A stretch of DNA of 5,241 bases from an uncultured Peptococcaceae bacterium. GTDB taxonomy: Bacteria > Bacillota > Peptococcia > Peptococcales > Peptococcaceae. The position numbers and the translations under genes are program-made. The stretch's first letter is position 1. Every line of letters begins with the position of its first letter. A model generated the notes under the pieces. The model did no database searches. It saw nothing but the letters and a program-made list of their open reading frames with translations, and was not told the origin of the DNA. The stretch lies in contig USPE01000147.1 of the NCBI GenBank assembly GCA_900556545.1, forward strand, positions 1 through 5,241. Direction: 5' to 3'. Shown here piece by piece: positions 1 to 5,241 of this stretch.

Positions 1-102
1 TATTTTATTGTATACGGCCAAACCGTTGTCCCCGTTCTTGCCACCATATCCAAGTATGACCGAGACGGCAAGATTTTATTAATGAATATCTTCCCTTATT
101 AA
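1..102 (+). CDS. 3' end of an unidentified protein gene (partial)
   Basis: Reading frame 1 is open from the first base of the window to a TAA at 100-102, giving the last 33 residues of a protein. The tail alternates hydrophobic and polar residues (for example QTVVPVLATISKY followed by DRDGKILLMNIFPY), which looks like two beta strands joined by a DRDGK turn and ending in an aromatic C-terminus. I do not recognise a family from so short a piece. It is followed 17 bases later by a strong hairpin terminator, which supports a real gene end here, and it converges on the leftward ligase-like gene. The start and most of the gene lie outside the window. An accidental open stretch of 34 codons remains possible. 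Confidence 0.6.
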   Translation, partial: YFIVYGQTVVPVLATISKYDRDGKILLMNIFPY

Positions 103-119
103 TATATCGTTTCCGCCAC

Positions 120-155
120 GAAAAAAGCTGCTCCATTTTGGAAGCAGCTTTTTTC
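120..155. terminator. Bidirectional intrinsic terminator between convergent genes
   Basis: The left arm GAAAAAAGCTGCTCC (120-134) pairs with the right arm (140-155) around an ATTTT loop, with one bulged A in the right arm. The GCTGCT/AGCAGC core is flanked by A6 on the left and T6 on the right, so the RNA has a U-tract whichever strand is read. It sits between the stop of the rightward partial gene (102) and the stop of the leftward ligase-like gene (187), exactly where a shared terminator for two converging transcripts is expected. Confidence 0.9.
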
Positions 156-186
156 AAATTGTATCATATTCTAGTATTCTATTTTA

Positions 187-1431
187 TTATTTCCCCTGCA
201 TAGCAGCCAGCTGGCGTTTGGTCACATTTTTAGGACAAATGTGTTTAAAGATAATAGCATCCAAAGGCTGTGTATAATGCTGTTCTTCTTCAGGCAGCTG
301 CGGTGTGGACATAAAATACAAATCCTTAGCCACTTCCTGTACAGTACCTTCATTAAATTTAGCTTCCATCCCCTGTTCAATAACAGTCTGGCGCAAAGAA
401 TCCAACAACTCTTTATTCAGATTCAATACAAATTCATACAATGCATTCATATTATCTGCATTATACAGCAATCCTTTTATCAAAGCAACATAAGCCATGT
501 TCAACGGATATGGCAGCGCATCCACAAAATGCAGTTCCAGCCCCCGTGTGGTTGCTTTTACTTCCGGCATTACCATGTCCAGTACACCGGCAACCTGTTC
601 TTCGGTCATATTCTGATCTTCATATACTTCTTCATTGGTTTTTGCAGAAGCAACAATCTGCTGATTTTCTTCTACAGCCACTGCCGGTGCATTGGCTACA
701 AAATTGCTGTACTGAGCATATTTAAAGCTATGACCGGTAATAACATTTTCCACTTTGGCCAACGCTGTCTTTTTATCGTCATCTAAGGCAATTCCGGCTG
801 TAAATTGATTGTATTCTTCTCCATCCAGAACAGGAATATTATCCAGTAATGCAGCAAATACAGGGGCCAGAGTGGCAACAACCCGATATTTTTTTTCAAA
901 GTCATCACTGTGCGCATAATCCAACACCACAACGGTTTTCGCTGCAGCTTTCAGTGCTTTTAATGCAGCCGGATCATCCTGCAGCTGTTCTGCCAGCAAT
1001 TTTGCTTTTGCCATAGGCATCAATTCAATGTCTTCAGCTTTGCTCACCGGCTGATAACCAATGGACAATAACAGCTGATTTCTGGCTTCCAGTTCACTGC
1101 CTAAGCTCTGCAAAAAGTCCAGATATGTCTTATCAATCACTTTCAAACTTGCTGTTTTTGCAATCCATACTTCGATCTGACCGCCTGCCTGCAGCAGCAC
1201 AGTGGCATTATCTTTGCGAACACCAATCAATGCTTCTTCTTCATACAAACCTTCCCAACCATTGCGGGTCAAATATTCCAACAGGCTTTCAATCCCCTGT
1301 TCCCCTTCAAAAGGAACGGCTTTCAGGTCATCTCTGTTTACCAGAAAATGTCCAAAACAAACCCCAAGTTTAAATTCCTCATGGGCAACTTCATTTTTTT
1401 TCAGACTTCCTACAATCTGCTCTTTTAACAT
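187..1431 (-). CDS. Glutamate-cysteine ligase (GCS2) family protein, probably divergent or inactive
   Basis: The 414-residue product matches the GCS2-type glutamate-cysteine ligase pattern as I remember it. A FGHFLVNRDDL segment (25-36) lies where the family has its first beta strand. Next come a GW..LYEEEALIGVRKD stretch (58-74), AGGQIEV (82-88) matching the family's EPGGQ(F/L)E, LLSIGYQP (121-128), a DDFEKKYRVVATLAPVFAALLDNIP block (176-200), and MPEV followed by RGLELHFVDALP (288-307) and GLLYN (320-324). Active family members join glutamate and cysteine using ATP and Mg2+, the first step of glutathione synthesis. Here several residues expected at the active site differ: no acidic pair near residues 23-28, Q81 where the family has Glu, and no Gln/Asn in VVVLDY (167-172). 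The cytosolic protein may therefore be a pseudoenzyme or act on another substrate. The start is supported by GGAG (1443-1446) 11 bases upstream. It is the third gene of the dapF-zapA cluster. Family assignment is fairly sure; activity is not. Confidence 0.78.
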   Translation of the reverse strand: MLKEQIVGSLKKNEVAHEEFKLGVCFGHFLVNRDDLKAVPFEGEQGIESLLEYLTRNGWEGLYEEEALIGVRKDNATVLLQAGGQIEVWIAKTASLKVIDKTYLDFLQSLGSELEARNQLLLSIGYQPVSKAEDIELMPMAKAKLLAEQLQDDPAALKALKAAAKTVVVLDYAHSDDFEKKYRVVATLAPVFAALLDNIPVLDGEEYNQFTAGIALDDDKKTALAKVENVITGHSFKYAQYSNFVANAPAVAVEENQQIVASAKTNEEVYEDQNMTEEQVAGVLDMVMPEVKATTRGLELHFVDALPYPLNMAYVALIKGLLYNADNMNALYEFVLNLNKELLDSLRQTVIEQGMEAKFNEGTVQEVAKDLYFMSTPQLPEEEQHYTQPLDAIIFKHICPKNVTKRQLAAMQGK

Positions 1432-1471
1432 CTGTCACAACGCTCCATTTCACAAATATTTCATATGCCAT

Positions 1472-1480
1472 AGTATACCA
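1472..1480 (-). promoter_or_regulatory. Candidate extended -10 promoter for the ligase-like gene
   Basis: Read on the minus strand, the sequence is TGGTATACT: a TG dinucleotide, one spacer base and the -10 hexamer TATACT (5 of 6 to TATAAT). No convincing -35 lies 15-18 bases upstream, which an extended -10 can tolerate. A start about 7 bases downstream would give a leader of some 35 bases carrying GGAG at 1443-1446. The site lies in the 97-base gap after zapA, so the ligase-like gene could be expressed independently of dapF-zapA. The same TGGTATACT string recurs upstream of dapF. Confidence 0.4.
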
Positions 1481-1530
1481 TTAAACCTTCAGAAACTCTA
1501 GTGAGAACCGGGCAAAATGTATAGCATAAT

Positions 1531-1785
1531 TTATTTTTCTTCATCCACAATTGACAACAATTCCTGATACTCCCGCTGCAGCTTAAAATATTCTTCCGTA
1601 ATATTCATCGCTGCCAACACAGCCACATCCCGATAATCCAAACGAGTCTGGTCATCGCCCACTTTATGCATCATCTGGTCTACATGGGCTGTAATGGCCT
1701 CTACCTGCGCCTTTTCCTCCGGGGTTACCCGCAATGTATAAATATGTCCGTAAATCTCCACATTCAACTTTGATGGCTCGCTCAT
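1531..1785 (-). CDS. zapA: Cell division protein ZapA
   Basis: The 84-residue protein has the size and shape of Firmicutes ZapA. It has an N-terminal beta hairpin (KLNVEIYGHIYTLR, 6-19), a first helix with the HVDQMM segment (34-39), then LDYRDVAVLAAMNITEEYFKLQ (49-70) matching the family's central helix, and a short charged C-terminal helix suited to coiled-coil pairing. ZapA dimers and tetramers bind FtsZ filaments and bundle them, stabilising the Z-ring at midcell. The ATG at 1785 overlaps the dapF stop in an ATGA arrangement, and GGAGG (1796-1800) lies 10 bases upstream inside dapF, so coupled translation from the dapF message is likely. In many Firmicutes zapA lies near pheT or mutS2; placement directly behind dapF is less familiar to me. 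The family call is confident. Confidence 0.92.
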   Translation of the reverse strand: MSEPSKLNVEIYGHIYTLRVTPEEKAQVEAITAHVDQMMHKVGDDQTRLDYRDVAVLAAMNITEEYFKLQREYQELLSIVDEEK

Positions 1786-2642
1786 TCCCGTCCAGCCTCC
1801 AGTTCTATCTGACCGCGGAACACTTCTTCTGCCGAACCGGTCATAAATACATGCTGGCCTTCTCCATCCCAGCGCACCTGCAAATCACCGCCATCCAAAT
1901 GCAGCAGCACATCGTTGCCGGTTTTTCCGTTGAGAATACAGGCAACGGTAGTAGCACAAGCGCCCGTACCGCAAGCCAATGTGATAGCTGCGCCCCGTTC
2001 CCATACCCGCATAATAACTTCTTTGTCATTCAACACCTGCACGAATTCTACATTGGTCTTGCGCGGAAAATACTGGCTGCGTTCTATACGAGGTCCCCAA
2101 TATGCAATGGGGAAATTTTCAGCATCATCTACAAAGACAACACAATGGGGATTGCCCATACTGACCGCCGTAATCTGAAAGATCTGATCCTCAATTTCAA
2201 TGGACTGATTCACTGCCCGTCCCTGGCCGACCATAGGAATCTGTTCTTTCTCCAAAACAGGCTTACCCATATCCACCGCAACCGAAACAATATTTCCGGC
2301 ATCATCCAGAATCAAACGGGGAATTATAATACCCGCCAGCGTTTCCACTGTAATGACATCTTTTTGCACAATGCCGGCTTCATACACATACCGGGCGAAA
2401 CAACGGATGCCATTGCCGCACATTTCAGCTTCGCTGCCATCACTATTGATAATACGCATACAAATATCAGCCTGCTCAGAAGGCAACACCAATAAAATAC
2501 CGTCGGCACCGATACCAAAATGACGGTCACATAAGTTTTTCGCTAATATGTGGTAGCTTTCAGACGAAATGGCCATATCCTGCTTTGTACAATCCAACAC
2601 GATAAAATCATTTCCCAATCCATGCATTTTTACAAAATTCAT
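1782..2642 (-). CDS. dapF: Diaminopimelate epimerase
   Basis: DapF interconverts LL- and meso-diaminopimelate without a cofactor, supplying meso-DAP for peptidoglycan and for lysine synthesis in the cytosol. The 286-residue protein is close to the family's usual 270-285 and has every signature. MHGLGNDF (6-13) is the N-terminal substrate-binding motif. The first catalytic cysteine is C75 in MCGNGIRC (74-81), and the second is C224 in LACGTGACA (222-230). GNPH (163-166) and WERG (214-217) line the substrate pocket. The two halves are the pseudo-symmetric domains of the fold. A small oddity is GAAITLACGTG, where many homologues have GAGxTLACGTG. The start is fixed by AGGAGG (complement of 2651-2656) 8 bases upstream of the ATG. 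It is the first gene of the leftward cluster, overlaps zapA by 4 bases and is divergent from topB. Confidence 0.98.
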   Translation of the reverse strand: MNFVKMHGLGNDFIVLDCTKQDMAISSESYHILAKNLCDRHFGIGADGILLVLPSEQADICMRIINSDGSEAEMCGNGIRCFARYVYEAGIVQKDVITVETLAGIIIPRLILDDAGNIVSVAVDMGKPVLEKEQIPMVGQGRAVNQSIEIEDQIFQITAVSMGNPHCVVFVDDAENFPIAYWGPRIERSQYFPRKTNVEFVQVLNDKEVIMRVWERGAAITLACGTGACATTVACILNGKTGNDVLLHLDGGDLQVRWDGEGQHVFMTGSAEEVFRGQIELEAGRE

Positions 2643-2680
2643 AGTGGTTCCCTCCTGTTATTCTCTTCTATTTCACAGCA

Positions 2681-2700
2681 GCGGCGTTTTGCTGCGCCGC
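2681..2700. repeat. GC-rich hairpin in the dapF leader
   Basis: GCGGCG (2681-2686) pairs perfectly with CGCCGC (2695-2700) across an 8-base loop. An alternative pairing is possible because a GCTGC in the loop region (2691-2695) can pair with GCAGC just left of the stem. It lies 25 bases before the dapF ribosome site, inside the probable 5' leader. There is no U-tract on either strand, so it is not an intrinsic terminator. It may stabilise the message or affect ribosome access, or may have no role. Confidence 0.45.
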
Positions 2701-2716
2701 TTGATTACTTTATAAT
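2689..2716 (+). promoter_or_regulatory. Weak candidate rightward promoter with perfect -10
   Basis: A perfect TATAAT (2711-2716) is preceded at 16 bases by TTGCTG (2689-2694), which matches the -35 consensus at only three positions. Transcription would start near 2722 and run towards topB with a leader of about 145 bases. It faces the leftward dapF promoter candidate and overlaps its start region. The proposed -35 sits inside the GC-rich hairpin, and TATAAT can arise by chance in this AT-rich stretch, so the call is tentative. Confidence 0.25.
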
Positions 2717-2723
2717 ATTAGTA

Positions 2724-2751
2724 AGTATACCATAAATTCAAAGGCATACAA
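2724..2751 (-). promoter_or_regulatory. Candidate dapF-zapA promoter
   Basis: On the minus strand, TTGTAT (complement of 2746-2751) is followed by a 16-base spacer and TATACT (complement of 2724-2729). TG lies one base before the -10, giving an extended element TGGTATACT identical to that upstream of the ligase-like gene. The -35 is poor (TTG only) but the extended -10 is good. A start near 2717 would give a leader of about 75 bases containing the GC-rich hairpin and the AGGAGG site. It is the best leftward promoter I can see ahead of dapF. Confidence 0.45.
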
Positions 2752-2771
2752 CAAAAATTTATCAAAAATCC

Positions 2772-2801
2772 TGTAACTGTAGTATCCATTTGTGTTACAA
2801 T
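2772..2801 (+). promoter_or_regulatory. Candidate topB promoter with overlapping inverted repeat
   Basis: The string TGTTACAAT (2793-2801) reads as an extended -10 (TG, one base, TACAAT). No good -35 is visible about 17 bases upstream. The arms TGTAAC (2772-2777) and GTTACA (2794-2799) form a perfect 6-base inverted repeat 22 bases apart centre to centre, and the right arm overlaps the -10. This geometry would suit a dimeric repressor, but six bases is little and could be chance. Transcription would begin near 2808, about 60 bases before topB. Confidence 0.35.
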
Positions 2802-2867
2802 AACAGGCGATTAACAGTGCAGAATTGATTTTGCATCAATACCAACAGATACAAAGGACGACACCCT

Positions 2868-5105
2868 ATGAAATTAGTGATTGCAGAAAAACCCAGTGTG
2901 GCGCGGGATATCGCCGCAGTTCTGGGCGCTGTTCAAAAGAAGAACGGCTATCTGGAAGGCAATGGCTATCGAGTTACCTGGTGCATCGGACATCTGGTGC
3001 AGCTGGCAGCGCCGGAAGCTTATGCAGAAGAACTGCGGCGCTGGAAATTTGATACATTGCCCATTATCCCGGAACAATTTCAATATCAGGTTGTTCCTGC
3101 TACACAAAAACAATTTGTCATTGTGCAGCAGTTGATTCACAATAGTACCGAAATTATTTGCGCCACCGACGCCGGACGGGAAGGCCAGCTCATTTTTGAA
3201 TATGTATTACAGCTATCTTCACCGCCGCCCGATTGCCGCATCCAACGGCTCTGGATCAGCTCCATGACCGACGATGCCATTCGAGAAGGTTTTGCTTCTT
3301 TAAAAGACAACAAACAATATCAGCGCTTGTATCAGAGCGCCCGCTGCCGCAGTGAAGCAGATTGGTTGGTGGGCATCAATTTTACACGGCTGTTCACATT
3401 GCGTTACGGCACTAAATTGACAGTAGGCCGTGTACAAACGCCTACATTGGCCCTGCTGGCAGAACGGCAGCAAGCCATAGACTCCTTTCAGCCAACACCT
3501 TATTACCAGCTGGAAGGGCACTTTGGTACTCTGCGGGCTCTTTGGCACAGAGGTGCTACCAATCGCCTGGAGGACAAAGAACAGGCTGTTCAGCTGCAAA
3601 AAGAACTCACCGGCAAAACAGGTATTGTCAGCAAACTGGAAACCAATCGCAAAACCGAAGATCGTCCGCTGCTTTTTGACCTGACCGAGCTGCAGCGGGA
3701 AAGCAACCGTCGTTTTGGTTACACCGCACAGGAAACTTTGAGTATTGCCCAATCTTTGTATGAGCGTCATAAGCTGATTACCTATCCTCGTACCGACAGC
3801 CGATATCTAACTGCCGATATGAAACCGTTGATTCCCCAACTGATACAAAAAATAGCAGCTGTTTTTCCAGAAAGCAAACCATTTGTTCAGCAAATTCTAC
3901 AAAAGAAACTGCCTTTGGATAAACGCATCATCAATGATAGTAAAGTCAGTGACCATCACGCTATTATTGTAACCAACCATATTCATCAATATCAGCCGCA
4001 AAAACTGACACTGCGGGAAAACCAGGTGCTGAAGCTGATCATGGTACGCATGCTGGCAGCCCTGTCCGGTAAAAAACAATATGATGAAAGTAAATTAGAA
4101 ATCACGCTGGATACGCAAAAAGACATTTTTAAAGCCACCGGACGCATTATAGTAGAAGAAGGCTGGGCGCTGGTAGAACGCACATTACTGGCCAAAGCTG
4201 CGTCTGTTCAGGAAGGTGACGCAGCGCAGCAAGAAAAAGAAGCCGAACAAAACTTTACCGGCATTCAACTGCATCAAAAACTGCATTTGGATAGTATTGC
4301 ACTATTAGAAAAGAAAACAACAGCGCCCAAGCCTTATACCGAAGCCACGCTGCTCACCGCCATGGAAAAAGCCAGCCGAGAACTTGACGATAAAGCGCTA
4401 AAAGAAAGTATGCGGGGAAAAGGACTGGGCACACCGGCCACCAGAGCCGGCATCATTGAAAAACTGATTGCTGTCGGATATGCAGAACGCAAAAAGAAAA
4501 ACCTGTATCCCACCCAACAGGGCATGACCTTTATCCAGCTGGTGCCCGATTCCATCCGGCAGGTAGAAATGACAGCCCAATGGGAACTGCAGCTGCAGGA
4601 AATCTACGACGGCACCGGCAATCCGGAGCAGTTTATGGAGGAGATACGCCAATATGTGCGGCAAACCGTAGAGGCTAACAACCAATCCGCCCCTGTACAG
4701 GCCGTCAGCCGCAAAGGAACGCTGCGCCGTGTAGTTGGTGCATGTCCAAAATGCGGCTGCAATGTCATCGAAAGCGACAAATCCTTTTATTGCGACGGCT
4801 TTCGTCAGGAACACAAATGCAATTTCACCCTGTGGAAAAACAACAAATATTTACAGGCCAGAGGTGTTACCCTGACAGCAGAACTTGCCAGCCAGCTGTT
4901 GGAAACAGGAAGTATGCAGATTAATGATTTAGTTTCCAAGTCGGGAAATCACTATAACGCTATCTTTTACATGGAACCCGGACCGCAATATGTCAATTTT
5001 CGCATGGAATTTGCGCCCAAAACAGTATCCAAACCCGCGCAGCCTCAATCAGATCAACAACCGGAAACAACATATACAAACACAAATCAAGAGAATGGAG
5101 AATGA
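2868..5105 (+). CDS. topB: DNA topoisomerase III (type IA)
   Basis: TopB nicks one DNA strand through a 5'-phosphotyrosine link, passes another strand and reseals. It decatenates DNA and processes recombination or replication intermediates. The 745-residue protein begins with a Toprim domain: E7 in IAEKPSVA and D101/E105 in TDAGREG (100-106). The type IA gate follows (about 150-590) with SARCRSEADWLVGINFTR (157-174), VGRVQTPTL (186-194) and catalytic Y306 in LITYPRTDSRYL (303-314). GKGLGTPATRAGIIEKL (517-533) is also typical. At the C-terminus a zinc ribbon (C626, C629, C642, C651) and a topoisomerase C-terminal repeat ending in VNFRMEF (709-715) are followed by a Pro/Gln/Asn-rich, probably disordered tail (716-745). 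Gly103 replaces the second Asp of the DxD motif, as I recall for the Bacillus type. Length is near the Firmicutes norm (about 730). The start has AAAGGA (2853-2858) 9 bases upstream. It precedes queH by 5 bases, suggesting one transcript. No conjugative genes are nearby, so this is probably the chromosomal housekeeping enzyme. Confidence 0.97.
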   Translation: MKLVIAEKPSVARDIAAVLGAVQKKNGYLEGNGYRVTWCIGHLVQLAAPEAYAEELRRWKFDTLPIIPEQFQYQVVPATQKQFVIVQQLIHNSTEIICATDAGREGQLIFEYVLQLSSPPPDCRIQRLWISSMTDDAIREGFASLKDNKQYQRLYQSARCRSEADWLVGINFTRLFTLRYGTKLTVGRVQTPTLALLAERQQAIDSFQPTPYYQLEGHFGTLRALWHRGATNRLEDKEQAVQLQKELTGKTGIVSKLETNRKTEDRPLLFDLTELQRESNRRFGYTAQETLSIAQSLYERHKLITYPRTDSRYLTADMKPLIPQLIQKIAAVFPESKPFVQQILQKKLPLDKRIINDSKVSDHHAIIVTNHIHQYQPQKLTLRENQVLKLIMVRMLAALSGKKQYDESKLEITLDTQKDIFKATGRIIVEEGWALVERTLLAKAASVQEGDAAQQEKEAEQNFTGIQLHQKLHLDSIALLEKKTTAPKPYTEATLLTAMEKASRELDDKALKESMRGKGLGTPATRAGIIEKLIAVGYAERKKKNLYPTQQGMTFIQLVPDSIRQVEMTAQWELQLQEIYDGTGNPEQFMEEIRQYVRQTVEANNQSAPVQAVSRKGTLRRVVGACPKCGCNVIESDKSFYCDGFRQEHKCNFTLWKNNKYLQARGVTLTAELASQLLETGSMQINDLVSKSGNHYNAIFYMEPGPQYVNFRMEFAPKTVSKPAQPQSDQQPETTYTNTNQENGE
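5097..5100 (+). promoter_or_regulatory. Ribosome binding site deciding the queH start
   Basis: GGAG lies inside the last codons of topB. Two in-frame ATGs follow, at 5102 and 5111. The site is only 1 base from the first but 10 bases from the second, so initiation at 5111 is favoured. The upstream ATG overlaps the topB TGA as ATGA and would add only Met-Ile-Ala. Confidence 0.65.
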
Positions 5106-5110
5106 TTGCT

Positions 5111-5241
5111 ATGAACACATTGCTGCACACCTGCTGCGCGCCCTGCTCTATCTATTGTGTGGACAGCCTGCGGCAGGAAGGCATCCAACCCACATCTTAC
5201 TGGTTTAACCCCAACATTCACCCTTACACTGAATATCGCAG
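5111..5241 (+). CDS. queH: Epoxyqueuosine reductase QueH (5' part, cut by window edge)
   Basis: Only the first 43 residues are present. They show the QueH (former DUF208) hallmark: LLHTCCAPCS (4-13) with adjacent cysteines C8 and C9 and a third at C12, then WFNPNIHPYTEY (31-42), which matches the family's NPNIHPxxEY motif. QueH reduces epoxyqueuosine to queuosine at the wobble position of GUN-anticodon tRNAs. It uses an iron-sulfur cluster and an extra metal held by conserved cysteines, and replaces the unrelated cobalamin enzyme QueG. The remaining cysteine motifs should lie beyond the window and cannot be checked. The start at 5111 is preferred on ribosome-site spacing over the in-frame ATG at 5102. 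The gene lies 5 bases after topB and is probably co-transcribed; I see no functional link between the two. Confidence 0.93.
   Translation, partial: MNTLLHTCCAPCSIYCVDSLRQEGIQPTSYWFNPNIHPYTEYR

Noticed and set aside
241..786. Long open frame (181 codons) on the plus strand inside the ligase-like gene
   Set aside because: It is antisense to a protein with clear family patterns, its product is rich in Phe, Ile, Cys and His in the manner of reverse-complement translations, and no good ribosome site precedes it.
1734..2495. 253-codon plus-strand open frame antisense to zapA and dapF
   Set aside because: Both genes on the other strand are unmistakable, and the predicted product has His/Asn-rich shadow composition with no recognisable domain.
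2681..2700. Hairpin as an intrinsic terminator upstream of topB or dapF
   Set aside because: The stem is strong, but neither strand carries a following U-tract and no gene ends nearby.
3162..3185. Loss of the second Asp of the Toprim DxD motif in TopB (TDAGREG)
   Set aside because: As I recall, DAGREG is normal for Bacillus-type topoisomerase III, so it is a subfamily feature and not a sign of inactivation.
3300..3770. 156-codon minus-strand open frame inside topB
   Set aside because: It lies wholly within conserved topoisomerase coding sequence, and the product shows no family motif.
5102..5113. queH start at the ATG overlapping the topB stop
   Set aside because: The GGAG site is only 1 base away from this ATG, too close for initiation; the ATG at 5111 is correctly spaced and gives the usual family N-terminus.
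1..5241. Mobile element, CRISPR array, tRNA or rRNA
   Set aside because: No array-like direct repeats, terminal inverted repeats, transposase or integrase motifs or RNA gene signatures were seen; TopB here lacks the conjugative neighbours that mark integrative elements.

Overview
The window looks like ordinary chromosomal core sequence from a Firmicutes-type bacterium. The diaminopimelate epimerase (meso-DAP or lysine synthesis), the short Firmicutes-style ZapA, the Bacillus-like Toprim motif of topoisomerase III, strong AGGAGG-type ribosome sites and the QueH form of epoxyqueuosine reductase all fit this. Composition appears to be in the mid-40s percent G+C, judged by eye. A Negativicutes or Clostridia member is my best guess, but nothing here proves the class. 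I see no transposase, integrase, phage gene, CRISPR array, tRNA or rRNA.

Layout, left to right: (1) the 3' end of an unidentified rightward gene (1-102); (2) a strong hairpin with an A-tract and a T-tract (120-155) that can stop transcription from both sides of a convergent junction; (3) a leftward cluster read in the order dapF (1782-2642), zapA (1531-1785), then a glutamate-cysteine-ligase-like gene (187-1431). dapF and zapA overlap by 4 bases (ATGA), so they are very probably translationally coupled. The third gene lies 97 bases beyond the zapA stop and has its own candidate extended -10 promoter; (4) a 225-base divergent control region (2643-2867) holding candidate promoters for both directions, a GC-rich hairpin in the dapF leader and a short inverted repeat; (5) a rightward pair, topB (2868-5105) and the 5' end of queH (5111 to the window edge), only 5 bases apart.

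Functionally, the left cluster joins cell-wall precursor supply (DapF) with Z-ring assembly (ZapA) plus a protein of unknown activity. The right pair joins DNA decatenation or recombination-intermediate processing (TopB) with tRNA queuosine maturation (QueH); this looks like shared transcription rather than a common pathway.

The most interesting item is the 414-residue glutamate-cysteine-ligase-family protein. It keeps the fold-level sequence pattern of the GCS2 family but seems to have lost several conserved acidic and polar residues expected in the active site. It is a candidate pseudoenzyme or neofunctionalised ligase next to cell-division and wall genes. I found no clear evidence of a wholly new multi-gene system.
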